From Cryptomeria japonica (Eukaryota; Streptophyta; Pinopsida; Cupressales; Cupressaceae): a DNA stretch of 64,000 nt. The notes under the pieces are model-generated. The model did no database searches. It saw only the letters and a program-made list of their open reading frames with translations, and was not told the DNA's origin. The position numbers and the translations under genes were made by a program. Below are positions 1-10,512 of this stretch, piece by piece (within the stretch, counting starts at the first letter, position 1; each line of letters starts with the position of its first letter). Location: positions 810,625,069-810,689,068 of the forward strand of contig NC_081414.1 in NCBI RefSeq assembly GCF_030272615.1, in the 5' to 3' direction.

Positions 1-212
1 TTGCATTCCATCATATAAGCATCACATAAGAACATTTCATCACATAAGGTACACATGCATATAGCTGCCACAAAAATGAATCATATCTCATATATAATCA
101 AAGGTGTCATGATACAATGATGCCAAAAGAATCATATGGCTACAAAATCACCCACAGGTGTCTACAATACAAAAATAGTACATATACTGATACAAAGGGG
201 AGCCCTCTATGG

Positions 213-2190
213 CTATGATGAACTCCCTCCCTCGGAGCCGCCTGGCCTCGACGGACGCTGAGCTGTAGATGGACCTGCTCTGGGATCACCCTGCCTGTTT
301 GGTGGTGGTGGAGGACCCATGACCCCACCACTAGATGCCTGCCTCCTACGACTCCCTCCCGTAGCCGTCGCTGTACGCGATGGTCTATGGAAGCTCCTCG
401 CTCGCTGATCCACTGGCACTGCACCATAGTAGAGGTCCCTCCAATAACCTATCTCCTCTCCAGCTCACAGCACATATGCGTAGCCTGCCCTTGCGTCCTC
501 TGCTGCCTGCCTCCCTACCCGCAGAGCTGTCTCGGCCTCAGTATATCGCTGGATGGCCTGGTCTCTCTCTCGCTCTGTATCTCAGAGCCTGATCCTGAGG
601 CGATCCCTCTCCCACTCCAATTCCTGGATCTCGTCTGCCTGGCCCTGGCAGATCTCTCCCAGTTCTAGCAGCTCATCCTCCTTAGGATCTCCACCCTCAG
701 CCTCTGCCTGTGGCTCCTCCTCTGCAGGTGCCTGCACCTGTGCCTCCCCCTGTACCTATCTAGGTGCCTGAACTGGTGCTTGTCTCTGTACATGCTGGGG
801 AACCTGTACCTATGCCTGTACTGACACCTGTCTCTGCACCTGTCCCTGCCTCTGTCCCTGTGCTACTGGTACCTGCAGGGGCAATCCACCTCGACCCCTC
901 ACCACCTGGGCTGCTCCCTCCTGTCCTCCCTCCCTCCGAGGTGCCACCCGCCTCTCCCCCACTACTCCCCTCCGCCTCCGTCAGCCCCTACCTCCATCCC
1001 CTCCACCATCATCATCATCATCCCCTCCAACCTCTTTCTCCAGCAGCTCTCCAGGATCTGTCAACCTCAAAAACGGATGCTCTGCCCAATACGCAGCATA
1101 CTCTGCATCCATCCCTGCATCCTCCACCTCTGGCCACATATCCCAAGGTAGTGGCATCATCTCTGTCATCTGTGTCACGGCCTGATCATACGATAACAGC
1201 GGTCCGAACTGTGCCTAATCTCTGACTGTATGGGCATACATGCTCGAGCCTCGTGGCATCCTCTAAATCCGGTCGAACTGCCTGCCAACCCTGTCAACCA
1301 ACTGCCTCTCCAAAATATAGGGCATCCGCCCAATCAGATATTTGCTCCTGAATGTATATGGCAGCTCCACTGCATCATCCTCCCACTCCTCGCACCCCAG
1401 GTACGGCCTCCAGATGACTGTGTCAATATCATCTATAACACGCCTCCAGTGCTCCAGTTGACCAATCCGAGGCTGTGACGTAATCATATCATACAAATGT
1501 ACAAAGCTCCGCCCATGTCCTCTGCCCCTGAAATGAATAGGCCATGTGATAGGAAGGTGCTCATATGCCCACACCTGTAACAGAGTCACTCCGCAGCCCA
1601 GTCCCACTGATCCGTGATAAACGAACTGATGCAGCTCATAGTATAAATATGCCAAGACACATGGCCCCCATGCATATCTAGTGTGCTCAGTCACTAGTAT
1701 CTCCAGTGCTCCTCTCCAGCCCACTGCCAACCCCCGTGTCGCCCTGTCCGGACACAAGAAACCACTGATGGCTCCTCCAATAACAGCTGGTAACGCTAAA
1801 CCTGTCGCGGTCATGGTATCCCATGCCACGTGACCTGCTCTCATCTCCAACTCGGGATCCTGGAATACCCATCTCAGAGCCTCCCTATCTCCATCTCGAT
1901 CATATGGAATCAGCTCTCCATTGATCGGTATGTGCAGTATCCTATAGACATCCTCGAGCGTCACTATCATCTCCCCCATAGGTAAGTGAAACGTGCAAGT
2001 CTCGGAGTGCCATCTCTCCGCCAGTGCAGTCAGCAAACTCATGTTTGCCCGAAACTCGGGCACATATAGCACATGTCTGAGACCCATCTCCTCAATAGCA
2101 ATCCTATCCTAAATCGACAACTCTGGTCGCAATCTCTGTGTCGACGAGAATCTCTCCCGTGACTTCAGCATAGGCAGATACTCCTGCAGT
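213..2190 (-). pseudogene. Plant mobile domain (PMD) protein, broken; antisense extra ORF of Gypsy element K
   Basis: Read on the minus strand. The N-terminal part (about 2190 to 1263) matches the plant mobile domain seen in MAIN/phosphatase-7-long-form-like and transposon proteins: key stretch LLTALAERWHSETCTFHLP followed by GEMIVTLEDVYRILHIPI. After it come an acidic D/G-rich linker (near 990-1030), a Gln/Val/Pro-rich repeat region (near 770-860), a coiled coil (near 520-690, EIQELEWERDRLRIRL) and a Gly/Ser/Pro-rich tail ending at 213 (MGPPPPPNRQGDP). In-frame stops lie at about 1263, 1215, 981, 776, 737 and 590, and a frameshift falls around 440-540, so it is a pseudogene. It lies antisense just upstream of a plus-strand Gypsy LTR (3393). 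Antisense PMD-type ORFs downstream of integrase are known for Tat-type Gypsy elements, so I infer it is element cargo rather than a host gene. The domain call is strong; ownership is inference. Confidence 0.72.
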
Positions 2191-2289
2191 CAACCAATCA
2201 ATCATATCAGTTATCGTGGCATTCACTATTTATCACATAATGCTACTTGCTATCTAAATGCATTTGGCTATCTATCCTAGTGACACTCA

Positions 2290-2460
2290 CTATTCATCAC
2301 AAAGTGTTGCTATCTATCCTAGTAGTGCTCCCTGTTCATCACAAAGTACTACGTGTGTGACATTCCCTGTTCATCACAAAGTGTTACTCACATTCGCACT
2401 CCCTGTTCATCACAAAGTGCTGCCTATCTTGGTGCTCCCTGTTCATCACAAAGTGCCTTG
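2290..2460. repeat. 36-bp minisatellite, about 5 units
   Basis: Units with the core TGTTCATCACAAAGTG start near 2290, 2332, 2367, 2403 and 2439, so the period is about 36 bp (first spacing 42). A weaker copy (TTTATCACATAATGCT) lies near 2227. It sits just upstream (minus-strand sense) of the PMD frame and has no believable coding content of its own. Confidence 0.75.
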
Positions 2461-2585
2461 ATCTATCCTAGTCTTCCTAGAGGACCTGCTTGAGTGTATC
2501 CTCTCAGTAGCTTATCCAATCGACAGTGTATGTTCATCACAGAACTGCCGATTTGACCTAAAAGACCAAAACCATGCATTTTTGA

Positions 2586-2838
2586 CACACAAACGCGCTT
2601 ATAGACTGCACAAATGTGCTTCTGCAACATAGACATGCTTTCTGAACACATACGTGCCTAAATCATTCATAAACGCGGCCAGGGAACATAGACGCCCCTA
2701 AAGGGCACAAACGCGTATGGAATTTGCAAACGCGCCCGCATTCATCACAAACGCGGTCCCAGGCATAGACGCGCCTAGACCTGACACAGACGCGCTTGTT
2801 GGACACAGACGCGCCTGGCACTGACACAGACGCGGTTC
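2586..2838. repeat. CpG-rich minisatellite of about 20 bp, about 13 units
   Basis: A short core, CACAAACGCG or CACAGACGCG, recurs at about 2588, 2610, 2629, 2650, 2669, 2688, 2707, 2727, 2748, 2767, 2786, 2806 and 2826, giving a 19-22 bp period. The array keeps many CpG pairs although the surrounding DNA is AT-rich. Minus-strand reading frames across it repeat an R-V-C/Y-V theme, but 20 bp is not a multiple of three, so coding is unlikely. Confidence 0.8.
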
Positions 2839-3286
2839 TACGTTTTTGCATTTTTTTCACTACCCTATTCCTAGCGCATTTATTGCTACCTATTGAGCAT
2901 TAATGACAAAAGTTGAAATGCGTGAAAGCACAAGGAGGTTTTCGGGTACTTACCGGCTCTCCTGCATCTGCTGGTCGCTGAAATCGGCAAACGCGGTCGA
3001 ATCTATGAACGAAGGCCATCACTGCTGACTGCTGCTGCTCTTTTCTCGCTTTGCACTATGATCTCGTAAGGGTGTAGATGACAATGAGGATGTCTTTTGC
3101 CCGTGGTCTATCTTATAGCCTACCCTATCCCTCGCCCTCATTTCCCGAGTCAGTATTCTTCATCCCGTGACTCTGTCACTTTATCCGGTCTGTCCATTCT
3201 AGCCTTTCTTTCTTATCGAGAGATTGTCTGCAATCTTTTCAGACATTTTCATCCAATCTCTCGAGGGGGCATATCATTCCCATTCT

Positions 3287-3344
3287 GGGGCAACTCTGTA
3301 TCAGTTCATCTTATCGGGGCAACTCTGTATCAGTTCATCTTATC
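3287..3344. repeat. Perfect 29-bp tandem duplication in element K
   Basis: The 29-bp unit beginning GGGGCAACTCTGTATC occupies 3287-3315 and again 3316-3344 with no mismatch. It lies between the PMD region and the LTR start at 3393. Confidence 0.95.
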
Positions 3345-3378
3345 TTCTTTGAAACAACACGACAAGCTGCATTGTCTC

Positions 3379-3392
3379 AAAGAGAGGCAAAA
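3379..3392 (+). other. Polypurine tract of Gypsy element K
   Basis: AAAGAGAGGCAAAA directly precedes an LTR start TGTAGACA. This is the expected place and composition of the plus-strand priming site, and it shows that element K runs on the plus strand. Confidence 0.6.
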
Positions 3393-4200
3393 TGTAGACA
3401 CTCAAAATTGTCATGTCTAATTAAATAAATATTTTATTTATTTAATTATCTAAGCCTAATTCTTCTATTAATTAAATAAATCTTTATTTATTTAATTAAT
3501 TCATTTATCCTCTTCTATCCTTATTTCTCATTTAAATAAATACATTTATTTATTTAAATTATCCCTTTCCTAAATTAAATAAATATTTTATTTATTTAAT
3601 TGATCCCACTTCTTCTATTAATTAAATAAATCTTTATTTATTTAATTAATTCATTATCTTTTTCTACACATGACACATGTCATTCATCTCTTAATTCATA
3701 CACTACCTACCTATTTCATTATTTTGGTATTTCTTTTACCTACCCTCTAATCCTAGCCGACCTCTCTTTTTACACCTCTCAATCTTAACCCTCCATATGA
3801 ATGGTTGGTGATTCCTTTTGGATTTTGTTCCCTTTTTGGGCCAACCGGATCCTCTGGATCGTATATAATTGTAATTTTGTATTAGAATGTAATCAATGAA
3901 AGAATCAAGTAGCGTGACTATGCATAAAAGATAGATCTTAAGATTAAATGTCTTGATTGTGACCTATCATGTATGTTCTAGCGGGCCTGTGAGCCGGTTA
4001 TGTTGTAATCTAGTTGTTACCAGTTGGTTGTAAATAATTTTTATGAAATAAAACAATATGTTTTGTATTTCCTCCATCATATCTTTATGTTTTTGTTGTG
4101 TTACTCTTGTTGACCGATTTAGATTGATCTCTCTGAGGTCCCTCCTCACTAGTGACTGATTCAATAACTCATCTATTCTAAAATAATAGTTTAAAGGAAA
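3393..4200 (+). mobile_element. 3' LTR of Gypsy element K (right end approximate)
   Basis: The LTR begins TGTAGACACTCAAAATTGTC at 3393, directly after a polypurine tract. From 3418 to about 3655 it holds a chain of AT-rich inverted repeats of the TTAATTAAATAAAT/ATTTATTTAATTAA type. A TATA-like GTATATAATTG lies near 3868. The start and the hairpin zone resemble the solo LTR at 53742-55047, so the two are related families. I could not fix the right end; a CA terminus near 4170-4200 is a guess. The rest of element K lies left of the window. Confidence 0.55.
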
Positions 4201-5647
4201 GTAGTCACTGATACATGGAACTTGCTTACCATAGTATCACAAATAAAAAATTGATTATAACATTGAAATCATACTCAAGTGAGCTAACTGAGTAAAATAT
4301 AGTAGAAATTGGGTTGTGTGGTATCTTCTCATAACCACTATTAGGGTATCCTTAAATGTATGGAGCTAAGTGAGGTCAGTTTCCTCTACCTATAAGCACT
4401 AAACACTCATTAAGAGTAACTATATATATATGAAGCACATATGATTCCCTCAAACAAGTTAGACATCACAAACATGAAACAGTCGTAAGATAATAACATC
4501 ATAATAAACACACTATAATAATGCTACAAAAATCTTGTAAAGTACACCATATAGATGCCAATATTCTTACATCCCTCTTTCTCTTTAATAGTTTCATTTT
4601 TAATTTATTACATATTAATGATGTGATGATTATATAAGAAACTTTGTATGAACTTAAATTAAACGAATTGTAATGAAATGCATAAATTTTGATTCAATTG
4701 AATATGTGAGCTAGTTATTTGACATGCAAGTTATAATATGGTATTAAGTTATTGTATAAGTACACTTGTGTATCTATGTGGATGCAAGGATTTCACTGCC
4801 CTCCCCAAAGAGAGGGAGAGTACCTTGAACACACTACAAAAGGAATTTTTTTGCCACTTTTACAAATCAAGAAGTCATTTTAGATGATTGTTCTTCCTCT
4901 TGGTATACCTCCTCTATGTGGTCCCCTAAGGATGCCCATCCTACTATTACTGGGGTTATCCCTAATTTAGCTTTTTGGGAGCCGACTCCTAAGTCTCCTA
5001 TTTCCATCTTGGCCATATTGGTCTCTCTAAGATTACTAAGAAGGTAAATAAGCTCTACAAGGCTTATAATCTTCATAGTGAAATTATTGAATGTTTTTTC
5101 TTTGATCTGATTATTGTGAAGTGTAAACATAATAGCTATGAGGTTTTGGCAAAGGTTTTAGTGAGGGTAAAGTACTAGCCTTCTTAGGATAAATATGAGA
5201 TGGTTTGGTCCATAGTGCATGATTTGGTTAAGAGACTTAACAAATAGGATTCCCTATGATAAAGAAGTTAATGTACTAAAAGCTATTGTGGTGTTAGGGG
5301 AGGATAGACAGAATATGTAGATGTCTATCTCTTCTTGCTGGGATAAGTAGGATTCCTTGATGTGTTACATGGATGAAATTATTGCTTTAAAAAGGGATAT
5401 GGTTAACAAGACATTGACCTTAGTAGAGGTCTTATAGGAAGTGCTTGAAACCTGAAGTGTGCCAAACATAAGAGGTACGTGAAGGGAACTACTAGTGCAA
5501 TAAAAATATATAGAAAAAATCTACTACCAATTTTGATACTTAGATCACTACCCCTATGAAAGAGATTTATATTGTTAAAAGGTTATCCTTTTTAGAGTAA
5601 TTAAATATTCTTAGTTGTTACAGATTGTTGTAGATGTGATGGTGATG
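4201..5647. other. No recognisable gene; degenerate coding-like stretch at 4867-5470
   Basis: AT-rich intergenic DNA. On the plus strand between about 4867 and 5470, pieces in shifting frames look like old coding sequence (for example KITKKVNKLYKAYNLHSEII near 5027-5085), but stops and frameshifts are frequent and I recognise no family. Nothing else stands out. Confidence 0.35.
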
Positions 5648-6522
5648 TTGTTGAGTAGTTGTCATTTATGTCAACATATTGGTTGGCGTTGAAGTCCTTG
5701 ATGTTATTGGTATTGGTGGTCCAAAATATGTGTTCCCAGAATATTTGGTGCTCCAAAAAATGTGTTGATAGATCGAATGTGTTGATTATGATCTAGATAT
5801 TTCTGGTTATTAAACATGGTGTTGACCATTGGTATTCATGTATATCTTGATTCCATTCCTATTTTTTGTTATTTTTGGCAATGGTGTTTTTGTCCCAACT
5901 AAATTTGAAATTTGAGGATGTGCAACAAATCAAGGTGTAGCATGCATATAATGTTTTGGGTCCAAATATATAATGATTGTATCAGTTTTATTTTACTATC
6001 AATGTATGTTGTTGTATGGTCTACTACTCATTCCTTCCCACCGCATGATTGTTTAGAGTTTACCTAGATCTTTGTCTTGGCCAACTTGGAAGATTATGCT
6101 TCCCGAAGATAGTATACATATGAGAATGATCTAATTCATGTAGATATAACAAAAGTGTGACATTGTGTTTGAAGATATGTGATACTAAAAATGAAAGATC
6201 TGACTATTGGTAATATGAGAGAGTGTGTTAGCCTTGAGGCACCGAAAATAGTTTGGTTTGTGTAGATTATGTTTTAGTGGTGGATTATTTCTTTATCTCT
6301 TTCTTCAGCAGTGAGCCCACCTGTAGTGAGCATTTTGGTAGTGATCCACCATTCTTGGGTTTTTCACATCAAATATGGTGTTCATTGTGTGATTTGGTGT
6401 ATGTTCATGTTTTCATGTTATATCTATGTTAATTAATTGTTGGTTTGGATCCAAATGTGAAACGAATAAAGGTAATTATTTTATTGAACCACCCACCTCT
6501 CAGTTGCTTAGATATTCAGAAA
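5648..6522 (+). mobile_element. Probable 5' LTR of Copia element F
   Basis: The right end is set by a decayed initiator-Met primer site, TGGTATTAAAG at 6524. Within the stretch, CCACCATTCTTGGGTTTTTC (near 6350) and TCAAATATGGTGTT match the GTGGTTTTTCCC...GGGTTTCCA block seen in the LTRs of Copia element D, and CCCACCTCTCAG near the end matches D's ACCCCCCCTCTCA. The left end at TGTTGAGTAG (5648) is a guess, because no target duplication or matching 3' LTR was found. Confidence 0.4.
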
Positions 6523-6559
6523 TTGGTATTAAAGATTTGGTTTCTTGGATAAGATCTTA

Positions 6560-7689
6560 ACCACTTGAGGTAGATCCTGATCCGATGACACATAAGTTGA
6601 CTATTCCTATATTTCAAGGATCCATCTATAGTTTCTAGAAAGTGAATATGAGAGGCTACATGATTTCTTTGAGGTAGAATGCTTGGAAAGCAGTGGAAAC
6701 TAAGTATGTTCAACCAGAAAATGGTCTTCTCACTCCTAATGGGATACATGCTTATGAAGAGAATGAAAAGGAAATGTATGATATCTTTAGTTCTTTATCT
6801 AAGACTAAATTGACAAAGATTATTTCATTGAATACTACTTATGAGGTTCAAGAAAATTTGAGAGATATCTATGAAGGGAATGACAAAGTCAAATTATCAA
6901 AGAAGATAACAGCTAAGCGGAAATATGAGATTTTGAAAATGGAAGAAGGAGAGGACATAACTAGCTATTTTCAGAAGGTTGATAGTACGGTAAACAAAAT
7001 TAGAAAACTTGGTAGCACCTTGATAGATTAAGACATAATTGATAAGATCTTGATGTCCCTACTGGAAAGTTATAGTGATAAGATCTTGGAAATTGAAGAA
7101 ACCTATAATTTGAAAGCGTTCACTAGAGAGAAGCTGTATGGTACTCTATCAGTATTTGAGATGACGGAGTTTGGAAAAGACAAAGTCAAGATTGAATCCT
7201 TATTCAATAATTTTGAAGAAGATATTGAAAAACAAAGTTGATATGTTAAATGCTTTAGATGTAGGAAGATTGGTCATATTGCTACTAGGGGTTCAAACAA
7301 GGTTGAAGAAAAAAATTGTAGAGAAAATAAAGGAAAATTTAATAAAAGAGCCTATTATGTCAAAGATGATGCTAGAATTTGAGATGATGAATCAGATTAT
7401 GAAGATTATGAAAGAAAGAGATATACCAAATATTGATATTCCTAAAACTCTTGCTACTAATTTACATGCTAGAAGAGATAGAAAGGAATGGCTAATTGAT
7501 AGTGGATGTTCAAATCATATGATTGGTGACAAAAGTAAGTTTGTGAAACTTGATAAGTATGATGGTGGTTTTATTAGGTTCGGAGATGATCAAACAACAC
7601 AAATTGTGAGAATTGGTTATATTTGTTTTGATGGAAAACATAATATTGACAATGTTAAAAATGTGAAGAGTTTGCATCATAATTTTTGA
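6560..7689 (+). pseudogene. Copia element F gag and protease, broken
   Basis: Plus-strand frames 6693-7031, 7050-7241 and 7171-7689 together give a Copia gag. A helical capsid-like part is followed by a degenerate zinc knuckle CFRCRKIGHIAT near 7257-7292, whose final Cys is lost. The aspartic protease then has the standard Copia active-site motif LIDSGCSNHMIGD at about 7492-7530. Stops at 7029 and 7239 and at least two frameshifts break the frame. The protease resembles that of element D (WIIDSGCSHHMIGD), so F and D belong to related Copia lineages. Confidence 0.75.
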
Positions 7690-7879
7690 GTGTTGTAAAA
7701 ATGTGAAACATGGATACAATGTTGTCTTTCAGGAAGATGGTTGTGAGATCTGGAAAGGATCTAGAATTGTTATTATAGTAGGGAGAAGAACTAGTGGAAA
7801 TATTTATCTACTAGAAGGAACTATGAAAAATTATTTTTTTGTCTCAAGTCAATGATAGCTAGCTCTAGCACTTGAGGAT

Positions 7880-8640
7880 GTGTCATATTTAATTTAGCAA
7901 CTTAGTGAAGATCACTTCATCAAGTATAGTGATAGATTTATTAAGGCTAACTAAACTAAATACCAACATTTGTAGAGAATGTCAAGGTGGAAAGAAAACA
8001 AGAGGAACTTGCAGAGGAAAGAAGTATTTGTCCATCAGATTGTTGGATTTAGTGTATATAGCTCTATGCGGTCCAACCAGAATAAGGAGTATACAAGGTG
8101 AGAAATATTTTATGTTATTGATTGATGATTACTCTAGAATGTCATGGGTTGTATTTTTTAGAGAGAAGTTAGAAGTATTAGAGAAATTGAAAATATTCAA
8201 GGCAAAAATTGAAAATGAGGTTGATAGAAAGATTAAGTATTTAATATTTGATAGAGGACGAGAGTTTACTTCTGATGAATTTAACAACTTTTGTGAGAAA
8301 AATGGTATTAGAAGATAATTGTCTACCCTGAGAACACATCAACAAAATAGTGTAGTGGAAAGGATGATCTAAACAGTTCAAGTGGCAGCTAGAACAATGA
8401 TCAAAGGAGAATTTTTTTTAGAAGTCTATTGGAGTGAAGAAATTCATACTATAGTCTACACTCTTAACATAATTCTTTCTTGGAAAAGACATGGAAAGAA
8501 ATCTTATGAGTATGGCATCATAGAACTTTGATAATGAAATATTTTAAGGTATTTGGAAGCAAGTGCTACATCTAGAGAGATGAGGATAATCTTCGAAAAA
8601 AGGATAATAGAGATGATGAAGGAATATTCCCACACTATTC
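7880..8640 (+). pseudogene. Copia element F integrase, broken
   Basis: The zinc-finger end CRECQGGKKTRG (about 7973) leads into an integrase core containing LVYIALCGPTR (first Asp replaced, normally HTDLCGP), LLIDDYSRMSWVVFF, and FDRGREFTSDEFN holding the second catalytic Asp. After a TAA at 8315-8317 the remnant NGIAERRN region is degraded (near 8340-8370). A C-terminal piece is recognisable at about 8530-8640. The first catalytic residue and the frame are both lost, so the copy is inactive. Confidence 0.7.
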
Positions 8641-8939
8641 TACAAGGAGCAAGGCATATTGATGTTACAACAAAGTCTGAATAAAATTATTGAAAGTGAA
8701 AATGTGAAGCTTGATGAAGACACTTCTAAGGATTTTGACAAATTGGTAGGTTATGAGTCTAATGAACTATATTATAGAAAAAGGGAAGAAAAGATTAGAG
8801 GAGTAGAAGAAAATGAAGTTCAAGAAACTTCCACATATACATCTAAGACACCAAGATATGTTTAGAAAAATCACTTAGTGGATCAGATTATTAGAGATAA
8901 GAATAAAGGTATCATTATAAGATGCAAATCAGCTCAAGA

Positions 8940-9505
8940 ATAAATCTTGTTATGTTTACTTTCAGAGATTGAATGAAAATCTATAGAAGAATCTTGGAAA
9001 GATAATAATTGGATGAAGACAATGAAAGAAGAGATGGATAAAATTGAGAAGAATAAAACATGGGAATTAGTTAATAGACCGGCATATAAGAATGTGATTG
9101 GATCTAAATGGGTATTCCAGAAAAATATGTATCAAGATGGAAAGGTTGTAAGAAATAAATCAAGTTTGGTTTGCAAGGGTTATAGTCAGATTGAAGGTAT
9201 TGACTTTGAGGAGACATATGCACTTTTTTCTCCAATGGAAGAAATCAAGATGTTTTTGACTTTTGCATCTTTTAAGGATTTCAATGTTTATTAAATGGAT
9301 GTGAAATCAACATTTCTAAATGAGGAGTTGAAAGAATAATTTTATATTAAACAACCAAAAAGATTCAAGTTGAAAGATGATCCGAATATTGTTTGCAGAT
9401 TGAAAAAGGCCCTATTTGGATTGAAACAAGCACCTAAAGCTTGGTATGGAAAGATAGAAAAGTACTTGATTGATCAAAGGTTAAAATAAGAGTTTGACAG
9501 ATAGG
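8940..9505 (+). pseudogene. Copia element F reverse transcriptase, first half
   Basis: The frame 9013-9294 carries the classic Copia RT start: NKTWELVNRPAYKNVIGSKW, KSSLVCKGYSQIEGIDFEET. After a TAA at 9292 the motif [19 protein letters not shown] follows at about 9412-9470. The domain is cut at 9510 by insertion of element A and resumes at 16125 with the YVDNIIFGGNENMCKN region. Several stops show that F was already decaying or has decayed since. Confidence 0.8.
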
Positions 9506-9510
9506 AATTT
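9506..9510 (+). repeat. Target-site duplication AATTT, left copy (element A)
   Basis: AATTT immediately left of the element A terminus. The same five bases follow the right terminus at 16125-16129. Removing A and one copy restores the order of the Copia F reverse transcriptase. Confidence 0.9.
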
Positions 9511-10296
9511 TTTTACGATTCCCACAGATACTGAGAGGGGGGGGGGTGAATTAGTATCTAAACGGTGAGTTGAATTTCTTGACTTAAAACATGTAGAATG
9601 TATTATAACAGCGTACCAGTGTGCAAGAAATAATGCAATAAACAGAAATGAAAGTAACCACATAAGAAACACACCATAACACAATATTTTAACAAGGAAA
9701 CCTAGTGTGGGAAAAACCTCGGTGGGATTTGTGACCCACAATATTCACTTACTGGCCAATAAGAGAATATTACTTACAATAGGGGGCCTACACATACAGG
9801 AAGGCCAAGTGCCTAGAGCACACTGCTCAATGGGAAGTCTCACTGACTTACAATGTAGATTATGCAAATCCAATGTCTTGTACTGCTTTACAATAGCATC
9901 TTCAATGCCAGATTCAGTACCGGTTTCTGCTCTGTTCTTTACATATACCCCTTAACCTATATTTCGCATAATAGGTCTGCCTTCTTATTTTTCTACATCA
10001 TATTAAATGTCTACAATGATCTCTCTTATATATGAGAGTCATTTTACAACATGCCAAGTCGGCTTACAAAGTTTTTACAATAATAAACAAAATATAATAT
10101 ATCAAAAATCATGTCGGCCTCTATGTCGGTATGCTTCCTTTTTCTTTCGGTGTAATGCCTTGTTAGTGTAATGCCTTGCCGGTGTAAAGTCTTACCGGTG
10201 TAATACCTTGTCGGTGCCATAGGATTGTAAGGTTGCCATCAATGAAAAAACCTTCAATCACCTTCAATGTCTCATTGGAGTGTGCATATGCCAACA
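9511..10296 (-). repeat. 3' LTR of element A
   Basis: 786 bp. On the minus strand it starts TGTTGGCATATGC at 10296; on the plus strand its left end reads TTTTACGATTCCC, a mutated form of TGTTAGGATTCCC in the other copy. It aligns with 15343-16124 throughout. The U3 part (10149-10217) carries about four units of a 19-bp GGTGTAATGCCTTG-type repeat, against two in the partner. A G-run (9537-9546) marks the conserved end motif of Copia LTRs. Confidence 0.92.
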
Positions 10297-10310
10297 ATCT
10301 CCCCCTTTGG
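10297..10310 (-). other. Polypurine tract of element A
   Basis: On the minus strand CCAAAGGGGGAGAT abuts the LTR start TGTTGG. The same 14 bases stand in front of the 3' LTR of Copia element D (30316-30329). Confidence 0.85.
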
Positions 10311-10512
10311 TATTGATGGCAACACTCATGAGAAAATTTCAAAAGTGTATCCAAAACTATAATCCAAAAATGTGTTACCAAAAAAAAAATTACCAAAAAT
10401 GTGTGCTCCCCCTGAGCATATGATTCTTGTGCTTATTGGATTTTTTCATACCACTACTACCCCTTTGGCATCAATGGAAAAGGTTGTCAAGATGTCAGTA
10501 TAGTTTGTAGTT

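Noticed and set aside
764-1225. 153-residue plus-strand frame with a His run and Pro-rich repeats
   Set aside because: It is the mirror of the minus-strand PMD protein; the His run is the complement of the Asp-rich linker.
2227-2838. CRISPR-like regularly spaced repeats
   Set aside because: Eukaryotic context, variable unit length, no spacers of constant size and no cas genes; these are minisatellites.
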